DNA from: CAG-632 sp963626805
GTDB lineage: Bacteria > Bacillota > Clostridia > Lachnospirales > Lachnospiraceae
Direction of reading: 5' to 3'
DNA length: 64,000 nt
NCBI GenBank assembly: GCA_963626805.1
Contig: CAVFXS010000029.1
Coordinates: 20,952-84,951, forward strand
Shown: piece by piece, positions 1-8,108 of the stretch
Position numbering within the stretch: the first letter of the stretch is position 1
Layout: each line of letters opens with the position of its first letter
Translations under genes and position numbers: made by a program
The notes under the pieces: model-generated
What the model was told of the DNA's origin: nothing
The model's database searches: none
Seen by the model: the letters and a program-made list of their open reading frames with translations, nothing else

Positions 1-161
1 TCCTTCGGAGCCTGCTCTGCATTTACGCCTACCTCCATTTTCTTCAGAAACGGAATCTGTGCCGGAAGCTCCAGCAATTTATCTCCCAGTCGTCTGGCCT
101 CCTGAGTCGATGTCAGTTCTCCGTTCTCGCGGATACCAAACATTACCACATGTCTTATCAT
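1..161 (-). CDS. Dabb family (stress-responsive alpha/beta barrel) protein, partial
   Basis: The reading frame begins with ATG at 161 and runs off the left window edge after 53 codons. Its N-terminus, MIRHVVMFGIRENGE, is typical of the Dabb dimeric alpha/beta-barrel family, small proteins of about 100 residues whose members are mostly uncharacterised. An AGGAGG ribosome site lies 9-10 nt upstream and overlaps the stop codon of the DUF6145 gene, so translation is probably coupled. The C-terminal half is outside the window, and no function beyond the fold can be inferred. Confidence 0.75.
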   Translation of the reverse strand, partial: MIRHVVMFGIRENGELTSTQEARRLGDKLLELPAQIPFLKKMEVGVNAEQAPK

Positions 162-173
162 CTCCAAGTCCTC

Positions 174-515
174 CTACTCTTCTATGTCTATTTTCTCACC
201 CAAAAAGAATACCTTATAATATGTCTCCAGTGCCTCCAGCAGTTCTCTGCGGTGTTCCCGGATCTGCTTAATCTTTAATGCACTGCCGATATCATCATAT
301 AATAAGTCACCCTCATTCGCTGCTGTAATAAAGTTCAGATTTCCTCTGGAATCATATTCCAGAGTCAGAATGCCACCAATCTCCTCCGTAAATGTTACGC
401 ACATGATCTGCAGCTCCCGCTGGATGCCTTCCGGAAGATTTTCAAAATCCTCATTCAGATAATATTTCTCCTCATATTTGGATGATACACATAAAATCAC
501 ATTGTCCTGATGCAT
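174..515 (-). CDS. DUF6145 family protein
   Basis: This 113-residue soluble protein has no signal peptide or membrane segment. Its pattern (MHQDNVILCVSSKYEEKYYL at the start, an acidic middle, and a C-terminus ending in a KVFFLGEK segment) matches my memory of the DUF6145 family found in Lachnospiraceae. No biochemical function is known to me. It sits 19 nt downstream of signal peptidase I, and its stop codon overlaps the ribosome site of the Dabb gene. It therefore looks like the middle gene of a three-gene transcript. Confidence 0.7.
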   Translation of the reverse strand: MHQDNVILCVSSKYEEKYYLNEDFENLPEGIQRELQIMCVTFTEEIGGILTLEYDSRGNLNFITAANEGDLLYDDIGSALKIKQIREHRRELLEALETYYKVFFLGEKIDIEE

Positions 516-534
516 AATCTGCCTCCTGTATCTT

Positions 535-1275
535 CTATTCTTCCGTCCAAAAATCTACCGGATCCCGCCAGTCACAATACCAGCCGTTCTTTCCCAGTGA
601 ATATCGGAACATATATTTTGCATAAATCTCATCTTCCGAAATAAATGTCTGATTCCAGTATCTGGAATCCGCTGAATTCTCCCGGTTATCTCCTAACAGA
701 AAATAGCTGTTTGCCGGAACAATCCAGTCATCCTCGCCGTCCCGTAGTTCTCTGGTCATTCCCTGTACATAGTCATCACGTACCCGCCGGTCATTCACAT
801 AGACACCATCTGTCCGTAGCTCCACATGATCTCCCGGACATCCGATCACCCGCTTAACCATAAATTCATTATATTCTGCACTCCAAAATATTACTATTTC
901 TCCATAGTCTGGCTGACCAAACCAGTATGCCATCCGATTGCCGACGATCCGATCTCCGGTCATGATGGTTGTCTCCATGGAGCCGGACGGTACCTCCGCA
1001 TGAAAAAACATCACCTGCGTCAGGATCAGTGCAATCAGAATACCATATAATATCGGGAGCACCACTGCATGTACAAATGACTTCAGCTTCTGCCCCGGTC
1101 TTCTGGCCTCTTCTTCCAGATTCTTCTGTAATTCTACCTGACGCTCTGCTTCAAACTTACGCTCCACCTGAGTCCGTGCCTCATTCAGCAGATGCTCCGT
1201 CTGCTCCTCCGGTTGTTTCGGTAGTTTAATATTCTGTAAATCATTTTCTAATGGACTATTATTTTCTTCCTTCAC
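535..1275 (-). CDS. lepB: Signal peptidase I
   Basis: Type I signal peptidase, a membrane serine protease that cleaves Sec and Tat signal peptides on the outer face of the membrane. Residues 1-60 form a long charged cytoplasmic extension rich in Glu, Arg and Lys that is predicted helical and longer than usual. A single membrane segment follows at about 70-90. The catalytic serine is in PSGSM (Ser99), the general-base lysine is in MVKRVIGCPGD (Lys141), and the box containing GDNRENSADSRYW lies at 195-207. The start is a GTG with an AGGA site upstream. It is the first of three closely spaced minus-strand genes. Confidence 0.93.
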   Translation of the reverse strand: MKEENNSPLENDLQNIKLPKQPEEQTEHLLNEARTQVERKFEAERQVELQKNLEEEARRPGQKLKSFVHAVVLPILYGILIALILTQVMFFHAEVPSGSMETTIMTGDRIVGNRMAYWFGQPDYGEIVIFWSAEYNEFMVKRVIGCPGDHVELRTDGVYVNDRRVRDDYVQGMTRELRDGEDDWIVPANSYFLLGDNRENSADSRYWNQTFISEDEIYAKYMFRYSLGKNGWYCDWRDPVDFWTEE

Positions 1276-1353
1276 AATCGTTTCCTATCGTTTCTATATG
1301 TATGATATATTGTTTTCGCAATTTCATCGCTCAATCACTTCGCCGTTCGCCAA

Positions 1354-1393
1354 AAGTGAGCAAGCTCCCTATGGCTCACTTGCGCTCATTATA
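1354..1393 (-). terminator. Stem-loop terminator after the methyltransferase-like gene
   Basis: Eight-base arms AAGTGAGC and GCTCACTT (1354-1361 and 1374-1381) enclose a 12-nt loop. On the minus strand the stem is followed by a short TTTT. It lies directly downstream of the stop at 1394, consistent with an intrinsic terminator, though the U-tract is weak. Confidence 0.55.
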
Positions 1394-2257
1394 TCACAGA
1401 ATCCTGAATATGACCATAAGATAGCTCTTTTCTTCTGAAAATGGCCACAGCATATATGCGCAGTCCGCAATCTGCAATTCCCGCCTCTCATAGGTCTTTC
1501 CGATTTCCTGTTCCAGCTGATAGGCTCCCTCCACCCGTGACAGCCTCATCCGGTGTAAACCGGAGCTTCCCTGTTCGGTCAACCGCTCAATCGCTTCCTC
1601 TCTGAGTGCGGTATCTTCCCGAAGGAATGTCGTATACTCGTATCCCAGATATACAATTCTTCCATATTGCTTCATAACACATACGGATTCTTCTGCAAAG
1701 CTTTGGTTGAAATGCTCTACGCTCCGTTTTACCTGCTGCCGTACCGATAATGGATAGTGTCCTGTCTTCAGTGCAAGTATTAATGGCATATATACCTGAC
1801 TGTGAAAACCCATACAAATGACCCGGTCAAATCCCTGAAGGTCGTACATTTCCAGCGTCTCCCGAACCACATGGCGGAAACTTCTCTGTGTCCAGAATGC
1901 GTCCTCGTAGCCTACTGTCCATGTAGTCAATGCCTCTGATCCGGTCTCACATGCTTTCTGAAATGCATCAAGCCGTTGCTCTGTCAGTCCTGCTACATCT
2001 GCACATATCGTATGCAGATTTTCATGGCTTCCTGCCTTCTCTGTTCCTGCCTGCAGAGTCTCCGGATTACAGTCCAGCAAAAATACCTGTCGGTCGTTTT
2101 CCAACAACCGTTCCAGTTCCAGATCATCACAAGCACCCGCTCCTACGACCAGCACTGTCTCTCCCGGCTCTGCATCCGTCATCACATATGCTGTCAGATC
2201 TCTCCGATATGCTTTCCAGCGTTCATCCGCTCCGTCAATTCTTGAATTTCCACTCAT
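1394..2257 (-). CDS. SAM-dependent methyltransferase-like protein
   Basis: A 287-residue cytoplasmic protein. Residues 34-60 carry a Rossmann-type glycine motif (VLVVGAGACDD) followed about 20 residues later by an acidic strand end (FLLDCNPETL), the layout of a class I S-adenosylmethionine-binding fold. The rest matches nothing I can name, and the methyl acceptor is unknown. It lies 36 nt downstream of the asparaginase gene with an AGAGG site before its ATG, so the two are probably co-transcribed. It could be a non-enzymatic relative, because I see no clear acceptor-specific motif. Confidence 0.6.
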   Translation of the reverse strand: MSGNSRIDGADERWKAYRRDLTAYVMTDAEPGETVLVVGAGACDDLELERLLENDRQVFLLDCNPETLQAGTEKAGSHENLHTICADVAGLTEQRLDAFQKACETGSEALTTWTVGYEDAFWTQRSFRHVVRETLEMYDLQGFDRVICMGFHSQVYMPLILALKTGHYPLSVRQQVKRSVEHFNQSFAEESVCVMKQYGRIVYLGYEYTTFLREDTALREEAIERLTEQGSSGLHRMRLSRVEGAYQLEQEIGKTYERRELQIADCAYMLWPFSEEKSYLMVIFRIL

Positions 2258-2293
2258 CTTATGCCTCTTCGTTTTATTCTTTATCCTTCGGCT

Positions 2294-3298
2294 TTATATC
2301 ATATCCCCAGCCGTTTCATTCATACTCCAGCTTATCTGAAGCCATAGTTTACAATACGCTGCAATTGGAGCAACACCCTCCAGAACCCTTACACCACAAT
2401 CCCTGTATGCCTGCTTGGTCTCATAACCGCCTTCCATCTGCTCGACTCCCAGCAGATAGACCAGGACATCTCTTTCTGCCATTTCCTGTACAAAGCTACG
2501 GAACGCATCGTCAACCCGCATCGTTCCGGCATGATAGCACTGTAACATAACCGCCCGAACACCTCCCAGTCGCTCCGAACTCGGATATACGATTCCGGGA
2601 GCCATGTGAATCCACAGGATTCCGGAATCCTTTTTCAGTGCATGATATATCTCTTCCGGTGGCAGCATTTCCTCTGTGTTCTTCTGTAGAACTTCCGGCT
2701 CTTCAGCCTCTCCTGCCACCCAGGTGCCATCCGGTCGATACCAACCCACACAGCTTCCGTAAATGCTATGAAGATCGTCCTCAAACACTGCATGCTCCAG
2801 CAGACGTGTCCCCCGATGAACATAGGTATTACCGTCCGCATTCCGATAAACAACGCCGACACCACAATATCCATCTGATATTCGTTGCACCGCATAGCGG
2901 AAGTTATCCAGTCCGTTCGCCCGTGCATCCTCCAGGGGGTAATTACTGGATACCAGCAGGATCGGAACCAGCCGATTCCCATATACATATTCCAGCATGG
3001 CTGCCGTGTACTGTAGCGTATCCGTTCCATGGCAGACAATGATTCCATCATATTTTGCCGCTTCTATACAATCACCGACTTCATCCAGCAGCTTTATCAG
3101 GTACTTTGCCTCCAGATTTTCACTCAATATCTGATATGGCATCCGGCTGTCTATCTCCACACTCACAGTCAGATCCGGATATCTCATCCGGAATAACCGC
3201 AGCACCTCATACGGTGTCTCCGTGTCCGGGACGATCCAGCCATCCTGTATCACCCTGCTACCAATGGTTCCTCCTGTTGCAAGCATCGCTATTTTCAT
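2294..3298 (-). CDS. ansA: Type I L-asparaginase
   Basis: Converts L-asparagine to aspartate and ammonia in the cytoplasm. The first catalytic threonine is in the N-terminal MLATGGTIGS motif, and the second conserved block is VCHGTDTLQYTA at about 90-101, containing the Thr-Asp pair of the family. A length of about 334 residues suits the type I cytoplasmic enzyme, and no signal peptide is present. An in-frame ATG 15 nt further upstream exists, but the AAGGGA ribosome site is correctly spaced only for the start given here. Some family members act on glutamine or other amides. Confidence 0.85.
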   Translation of the reverse strand: MKIAMLATGGTIGSRVIQDGWIVPDTETPYEVLRLFRMRYPDLTVSVEIDSRMPYQILSENLEAKYLIKLLDEVGDCIEAAKYDGIIVCHGTDTLQYTAAMLEYVYGNRLVPILLVSSNYPLEDARANGLDNFRYAVQRISDGYCGVGVVYRNADGNTYVHRGTRLLEHAVFEDDLHSIYGSCVGWYRPDGTWVAGEAEEPEVLQKNTEEMLPPEEIYHALKKDSGILWIHMAPGIVYPSSERLGGVRAVMLQCYHAGTMRVDDAFRSFVQEMAERDVLVYLLGVEQMEGGYETKQAYRDCGVRVLEGVAPIAAYCKLWLQISWSMNETAGDMI

Positions 3299-3333
3299 TC
3301 TGTTTCCCTTCATTTCTTATTGAAATTAGTATC

Positions 3334-3362
3334 AAGTTATCAAACCTTTTTCTATCTGTCAA
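3334..3362 (-). promoter_or_regulatory. Promoter of the asparaginase operon
   Basis: On the minus strand a perfect TTGACA (3357-3362) is followed after 17 bp by TAACTT (3334-3339). It lies 36 nt before the chosen asparaginase start. It is divergent from the promoter at 3405-3433. Confidence 0.55.
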
Positions 3363-3404
3363 TTCCTTATACTATTGTTTTTAAGAAAAAAAATTCCCCC
3401 TTTA

Positions 3405-3433
3405 TTGACAAGGTATAATTCCCCCTCTATAAT
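3405..3433 (+). promoter_or_regulatory. Consensus promoter of the orphan membrane-protein gene, with flanking repeats
   Basis: A perfect TTGACA (3405-3410) and TATAAT (3428-3433) are separated by exactly 17 bp. The sequence TCCCCCTTTATT at 3394-3405 is repeated inverted as AATAAAGGGGGA at 3450-3461, where it forms the ribosome site. A partial direct copy, ATTCCCCCTCTA, lies in the spacer (3418-3429). Confidence 0.85.
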
Positions 3434-3467
3434 TAAAATAATATTATCGAATAAAGGGGGATACTTT

Positions 3468-4421
3468 ATGGGATTTCAATTAGCAGATGACAATGATTCA
3501 TCGTCATCTTCGAAGCGTAACTCACCGACCGATACTTCCGTTGCAGATGATTTCTCTCTGAATAGCGATGCCAGCAAGCCAAATCAGAATGACTGGAATG
3601 AAGGCTTTGGTCCACAGGTTAATGATACTGTTTTTATAGCAAACCAGTATCAGAGTTCCAGACCGGCTGCCACATCTGTATCATCAAAGGCAAGCGGACG
3701 TGCAACTAATTCCTTTCCACCGTTTCTCATGCTGATCAATGCCGCATTAAACATCCTATTTATGGTTCTGGTTGTGATGCAGATCAAAGGAACGGTTGCC
3801 GACCCACAGTCATTAATGGCAGTTGCTTCCTCTTATACTATATTAGTCGTAGCTGCTGAGGTGTGTCTGATTGCAGATGCCATTGTCATGTGTGTGAAAG
3901 GAAACGGATTTGGACTGATTATCTGGGCGCTTCTCCTTCCTGTCGTTTATTACTTCGTTCGTTGTAAACGCAATGGCGATTCTTCCCTGATTGCAACCAT
4001 TATTATATTGCTAATGCTTGTTACTGGCGGAATATATTTCTTCTCTGTTTCATCTGCAATGTCCGGCATTGATATAGGTGGTCCACAGGATATTAATACA
4101 GACCCTGCATTAGCGGAACAGGTGACCCTCCTTTCTACCCAGACCTTGAAATACGGCGGTAGAAACTATACATATAAGAGCATGATTGAAGCAAATATTG
4201 TCAAGCCGGTTTACAGTCTGATTCCCGAAACAAAAGATGCAGGTAAACGGTTGTCTATCTCTGGCACCCTGGCTACGGACAATAGCCAGAACATCGAGAT
4301 TCAGATCAACACAGGTTCTTTCAAGGTTTGCCAGATTACGATTGGATCCACTACATACACCACGGATACGGAAATCAATAATGCTTTAATACCATTATTG
4401 GCGAATACAAGTGCAAATTAA
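3468..4421 (+). CDS. Polytopic membrane protein of unknown function
   Basis: A 317-residue protein that I do not recognise. Residues 1-80 are hydrophilic and rich in Ser, Asp and Asn. Four hydrophobic segments follow at roughly 85-110, 120-145, 150-170 and 175-200. The last 100 residues look like an extracytoplasmic domain with a YGGRNYTYKSM segment and Thr-rich strands. The start at 3468 is set by an AAAGGGGGA ribosome site 7 nt upstream; an in-frame ATG 93 nt earlier has no site and lies before the promoter. It is the only plus-strand gene in its neighbourhood and has a consensus promoter and its own terminator, so it is an independent unit. Confidence 0.7.
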   Translation: MGFQLADDNDSSSSSKRNSPTDTSVADDFSLNSDASKPNQNDWNEGFGPQVNDTVFIANQYQSSRPAATSVSSKASGRATNSFPPFLMLINAALNILFMVLVVMQIKGTVADPQSLMAVASSYTILVVAAEVCLIADAIVMCVKGNGFGLIIWALLLPVVYYFVRCKRNGDSSLIATIIILLMLVTGGIYFFSVSSAMSGIDIGGPQDINTDPALAEQVTLLSTQTLKYGGRNYTYKSMIEANIVKPVYSLIPETKDAGKRLSISGTLATDNSQNIEIQINTGSFKVCQITIGSTTYTTDTEINNALIPLLANTSAN

Positions 4422-4449
4422 GTCTTTTAATATGATGCTATAAATAAAG

Positions 4450-4478
4450 CCTGCAGAATGGATACTGCAGGTTTTATT
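4450..4478 (+). terminator. Terminator of the orphan membrane-protein gene
   Basis: A CCTGCAG/CTGCAGG stem with an 8-nt loop is followed by TTTT, 29 nt after the stop codon. It is a typical intrinsic terminator on the plus strand. Confidence 0.8.
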
Positions 4479-4495
4479 AAAGATGCCATACAAGA

Positions 4496-4533
4496 AAGTC
4501 CTGCAGGCTTTCACCTACAGGACTCTTCTTTAT
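4496..4533 (-). terminator. Terminator of gdhA
   Basis: The stem AGTCCTGTAG/CTGCAGGACT (one mismatch) lies 24 nt downstream of the gdhA stop. It is followed on the minus strand by a short U-rich run, so it is probably the gdhA terminator. Its T-rich plus-strand flank means it could act in both directions. Confidence 0.55.
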
Positions 4534-4556
4534 GATTTTTTTAATTATAGTCTTGA

Positions 4557-5891
4557 CTATACAATCCCCTGTGCATTCATAGCATCTACAACCTTTAAGA
4601 AACCAGCGATATTAGCACCAGCTACATAATCACCAGGCTTTGCATACTTCTTAGCAGCCTCATCAGCGTTATGGAAGATATTCTCCATGATTCCCTGAAG
4701 CTTTGCATCAACCTCTTCAAATGTCCATGATAATCTCTCGCTGTTCTGGCTCATCTCTAATGCAGATGTTGCAACACCACCAGCGTTTGCTGCCTTACCA
4801 GGAGCAAATAGAACACCGTTCTCCTGTAAGTATTTAGTAGCCTCTAATGTAGTAGGCATGTTAGCACCCTCTGCTACTGCAATACAACCGTTAGCAACTA
4901 ACTGTTTAGCATCGTCAATCAGTAACTCATTCTGAGTTGCACATGGAAGAGCAACATCACACTTGATTGACCATACGCCACGTCCCTCATGATACTGAGC
5001 ACTTGGACGAGCTGCTGCATATTCGGTCAGACGAGCACGCTTAACTTCCTTAACTTCCTTTAGTAATGCAACATCAATTCCTTCCGGATCATATACCCAA
5101 CCGGTAGAGTCAGATACTGTTACAACCTTAGCACCCATCTGCTGTGCCTTCTGTGTAGCATAGATTGCTACGTTACCGGAACCTGATACACATACTGTCT
5201 TACCTGCGATGTCATGACCGTTACACTTTAACATTTCTCTTGTGAAATATAACAGACCATAACCGGTAGCTTCTGTTCTTGCTAAAGATCCACCATAAGA
5301 TAATCCCTTACCGGTTAATACGCCTTCATATAAACCACGGATTCTCTTATACTGACCATACATATAACCGATCTCTCTTGCACCTGTTCCGATATCACCA
5401 GCAGGTACGTCTGTGTCAGCACCGATGTACTTGCACAGCTCTGTCATAAAGCTCTGGCAGAATGCCATAACTTCACGGTCTGATTTACCCTTAGGGTCAA
5501 AGTCAGAACCACCTTTACCACCGCCAATCGGAAGACCGGTCAGGGAATTCTTGAAGATCTGCTCGAAGCCTAAGAACTTTATAATACCAATATTTACTGA
5601 TGGATGTAATCTTAAACCACCCTTGTAAGGTCCGATTGCTGAGTTAAACTGTACACGATAACCAGTATTAACCTGAACCTGTCCATTGTCATCTACCCAA
5701 GGTACACGGAACTTAAACTGTCTCTCTGGCTCACATAAACGTTCAAGCAAAGCATCCTTCTTGTAAGCTTCCTCATTTGCCTCGATAACCGGGCGAAGAG
5801 AATTCAATACCTCATCAACTGCCTGCAAAAACTCTGGTTCACTTGCATTCTTCTTCTGAACTAATGCAAGCACGTCATCAACGTATGACAT
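4557..5891 (-). CDS. gdhA: NADP-specific glutamate dehydrogenase
   Basis: Reductive amination of 2-oxoglutarate with ammonia to glutamate, a main ammonia-assimilation step in gut Clostridia. The product is 444 residues, the normal length of the hexameric small-subunit enzyme. Substrate-binding GPYKGGLRLHPS is at 88-99 (Lys90) and the catalytic-lysine motif GGGKGGSDFDPKGKSD is at 123-138 (Lys126). A Rossmann domain with VCVSGSGNVAIY follows. The start at 5891 is preceded by AAGGAGGAG; in-frame codons further upstream fall inside the leader RNA and are not translated. NADP rather than NAD use is inferred from overall similarity to anabolic enzymes. Single gene with its own promoter, folded leader and terminator. 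Confidence 0.95.
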   Translation of the reverse strand: MSYVDDVLALVQKKNASEPEFLQAVDEVLNSLRPVIEANEEAYKKDALLERLCEPERQFKFRVPWVDDNGQVQVNTGYRVQFNSAIGPYKGGLRLHPSVNIGIIKFLGFEQIFKNSLTGLPIGGGKGGSDFDPKGKSDREVMAFCQSFMTELCKYIGADTDVPAGDIGTGAREIGYMYGQYKRIRGLYEGVLTGKGLSYGGSLARTEATGYGLLYFTREMLKCNGHDIAGKTVCVSGSGNVAIYATQKAQQMGAKVVTVSDSTGWVYDPEGIDVALLKEVKEVKRARLTEYAAARPSAQYHEGRGVWSIKCDVALPCATQNELLIDDAKQLVANGCIAVAEGANMPTTLEATKYLQENGVLFAPGKAANAGGVATSALEMSQNSERLSWTFEEVDAKLQGIMENIFHNADEAAKKYAKPGDYVAGANIAGFLKVVDAMNAQGIV

Positions 5892-6049
5892 CACAAACTC
5901 CTCCTTATAATAAATAATACTCCTCGAACGAAAGCGGCGTAATTGACCTGCATATGCTAAAATCATAATGAGATCGCGGTTCATTATGACTGCATATAGA
6001 AATCCCTGAAGCAAATAACGCCCAGGGATTGTAAGACGCCTTTGTTCTA
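5892..6049 (-). ncRNA. Candidate structured leader RNA of gdhA (three-way junction)
   Basis: On the minus strand the roughly 158-nt untranslated leader contains two perfect 8-bp hairpins, AATCCCTG/CAGGGATT (6001-6008 with 6023-6030) and CATAATGA/TCATTATG (5964-5971 with 5981-5988). A closing helix, GGCGT with ACGCC (6036-6040 with 5936-5940), is extendable by an AAA/TTT pairing across a 2-nt bulge. The result is a compact three-way junction ending about 35 nt before the ribosome site. I do not recognise it as a known riboswitch class. The helices are seen in the sequence; a regulatory role is inferred. Confidence 0.5.
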
Positions 6050-6055
6050 GGCTCA

Positions 6056-6084
6056 ATTATATTATATATGTCTTCTTTTTTCAA
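6056..6084 (-). promoter_or_regulatory. gdhA promoter
   Basis: TTGAAA (6079-6084) and TATAAT (6056-6061) are separated by 17 bp on the minus strand. Transcription would start near 6049, giving the long structured leader. Confidence 0.75.
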
Positions 6085-6141
6085 TGATTATTTCGGGCAG
6101 TTATCTGAAAAATATCGGATTCTGTCTCCGAAATTTTGTTT

Positions 6142-6582
6142 CTAGCCGATTTCCGGAACTCGTGCCAGCAGATATGAATAAATTTTCTCAGCATATGCTC
6201 TTTTTCCTGTAAAGTGTAATACGTACTGCTGTTTTCCTGACCGAATCTGAATCATGACATAATCCACATCCGGGCTGGGTTCTATCCACTGCACTCTTGA
6301 AACCTCATCATATGGGAGAAGTTTCTCCCCATTATGAAGAATCAGCTTTATATGTTCTTCCGTGAATTCATATGTGATGTCATATGCCTGCTGCCGAAAC
6401 GATGCTTTCAGCAGATAAACACCATAGAATGCAGCCACTGCTGCAACTGCAATCACAAGAAATTTCATAGACGGAACCTGAACTGCCAATAAGACTCCGA
6501 GAATTCCAAGCACTAAAAATACGGCTCCGGTAATTCGGTAACCGATCCGTCCCGCTTTACTTTTTTTCACTGTATATTCCAT
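6142..6582 (-). CDS. Small two-helix membrane protein with a PH-like C-terminal domain
   Basis: A 146-residue protein. A short basic N-terminus is followed by two adjacent hydrophobic segments at about 20-38 and 42-62. A mixed alpha/beta C-terminal part of about 80 residues (YEFTEEHIKLIL to the end) resembles the bacterial PH-like or YcxB-type domains found after two membrane helices. No function is known. The start at 6582 follows an AGGAGG site; the open frame continues upstream through the repeat element, but those codons lack any ribosome site. It lies downstream of purA and may be co-transcribed with it. Confidence 0.6.
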   Translation of the reverse strand: MEYTVKKSKAGRIGYRITGAVFLVLGILGVLLAVQVPSMKFLVIAVAAVAAFYGVYLLKASFRQQAYDITYEFTEEHIKLILHNGEKLLPYDEVSRVQWIEPSPDVDYVMIQIRSGKQQYVLHFTGKRAYAEKIYSYLLARVPEIG

Positions 6583-6600
6583 AGTACCTCCTCGCCTGTC

Positions 6601-6703
6601 GGCTCGGTCATCGGGCTGCGCCCTATACAACAAAGCGGCAACCCGTTGCTTTGTATGCAAGCATACCGCAACGATTGTCGTTTTGTTGTGCACGGCTTGA
6701 GCC
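6601..6703 (-). repeat. Nested inverted-repeat element between purA and the PH-like gene
   Basis: A 103-nt segment is closed by GGCTC (6601-6605) and GAGCC (6699-6703), immediately after the purA stop. It contains three inner hairpins: GGGC/GCCC with a TGC loop (6613-6623), an ACAAAG...CTTTGT stem (6630-6654) and GTATGC/GCATAC with a 2-nt loop (6653-6666, partly overlapping the previous arm). It may be a mobile palindromic repeat or a processing or termination structure. Confidence 0.5.
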
Positions 6704-7978
6704 TTATCTGTATATGATATCGTCGCGGCCAGGACCGTTTGAGATGATCGTGATTGGGAAGCCAATATGCTTCTCTACAAACTCAATATACTTCCGGCAG
6801 TTCTCCGGTAAGTCTTCATATTTCTTAATGCCACGGATGTCACACTTCCAGCCCGGCAGAGTCTCCAGTACAGGCTTTGCCTTCTCCAGTAAGGTTGTGG
6901 TTGGGAAGTCTGTGGTTACTTCGCCATCGATTTCATAACCGATACATACCGGAATCTCATCCAGATAACCTAATACATCCAGAACAGTAAACGCTACATC
7001 TGTGGTTCCCTGTACACGGCAGCCATACTTGGATGCTACACAGTCAAACCATCCCATTCTTCTCGGACGTCCGGTAGTAGCACCGTACTCGCCGCCATCA
7101 CCACCGCGTCTTCTTAACTCATCTGCTTCCTCGCCAAAGATCTCGCTGACAAAGGCACCGGCACCTACCGCACTCGAATATGCCTTACATACGGTAATAA
7201 TCTTCTTAATCTCATATGGCGGAATACCGGCACCGATCGCACCGTAACCTGCCAGTGTTGAGGATGATGTTACCATCGGATAAATACCGTGATCCGGATC
7301 CTTCAGGGAACCTAACTGTCCCTCTAACAGGATATTCTTGCCATCCTTGATTGCCTGATATAAATATGCGGAAGTATCGCATACATATGGCTCGATCATT
7401 TTCTTATATTCCATTAAGGTCTGGAAAATCTCATCTGCCTTTAACAATGGCTGATGATATAAATGCTCAAGCAATACATTCTTCTGAACGATCACACGCT
7501 CGATCTTCTCTTTCAGAGCATCCTCATCGAACAGCTCACTTACCTGAAAACCGATCTTCGCATATTTATCTGAATAGAACGGTGCAATTCCGGACTTGGT
7601 AGAACCGAATGATTTACCGGCCAGTCTTGCTTCCTCATATGTATCAAACAAAACATGATATGGCATAACGATCTGTGCACGGTTGGAAACCAGAATCTTC
7701 GGCTTCGGTACACCCTTTGCCACAACATCATCAAGCTCATGAATCAGCTTCGGAATATCCAGTGCCACACCGTTTCCGATAATACTGGTTGTATGTCCGT
7801 AAAATACACCGGACGGAAGTGTATGCAATGCGAATTTACCATAGTTATTTACAATGGTATGACCTGCATTTGCACCACCCTGGAACCGAACAATAATATC
7901 GGATTCCTTTGCTAATGTATCTGTAATCTTACCTTTTCCTTCATCGCCCCAATTGGCTCCCACAATTGCCTTTACCAT
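6704..7978 (-). CDS. purA: Adenylosuccinate synthetase
   Basis: GTP-dependent joining of IMP and aspartate to adenylosuccinate, the first committed step to AMP. The 424 residues are the normal bacterial length. The GTP-binding loop GDEGKGK is at 11-17 and the catalytic His40 is in NAGHT. The start at 7978 follows AGGAGG by 8 nt; an ATG 21 nt upstream overlaps that ribosome site region and is unlikely. The next step, by PurB, is encoded 1.3 kb away on the same strand beyond a LysR gene, so the two are close but not obviously one transcript. Confidence 0.95.
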   Translation of the reverse strand: MVKAIVGANWGDEGKGKITDTLAKESDIIVRFQGGANAGHTIVNNYGKFALHTLPSGVFYGHTTSIIGNGVALDIPKLIHELDDVVAKGVPKPKILVSNRAQIVMPYHVLFDTYEEARLAGKSFGSTKSGIAPFYSDKYAKIGFQVSELFDEDALKEKIERVIVQKNVLLEHLYHQPLLKADEIFQTLMEYKKMIEPYVCDTSAYLYQAIKDGKNILLEGQLGSLKDPDHGIYPMVTSSSTLAGYGAIGAGIPPYEIKKIITVCKAYSSAVGAGAFVSEIFGEEADELRRRGGDGGEYGATTGRPRRMGWFDCVASKYGCRVQGTTDVAFTVLDVLGYLDEIPVCIGYEIDGEVTTDFPTTTLLEKAKPVLETLPGWKCDIRGIKKYEDLPENCRKYIEFVEKHIGFPITIISNGPGRDDIIYR

Positions 7979-8046
7979 ACGTGCATCCTCCTGCTCCATC
8001 TGTCACAATTCAATGTCATTGCGAAATAAATCCACAATGCTCTTTT

Positions 8047-8075
8047 AATATACAACAAGTCACTCCATAAGTAAA
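8047..8075 (-). promoter_or_regulatory. Probable purA promoter
   Basis: TTTACT (8070-8075) and TATATT (8047-8052) are separated by 17 bp on the minus strand, about 70 nt before the purA start. The match to consensus is moderate. Confidence 0.45.
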
Positions 8076-8108
8076 ATCAATATTTATTATATTTATCATA
8101 AGCATACA

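Noticed and set aside
3375..3467. Longer N-terminus for the orphan membrane protein
   Set aside because: These codons precede and span the promoter and lack a ribosome site; the AAAGGGGGA site supports the start at 3468.
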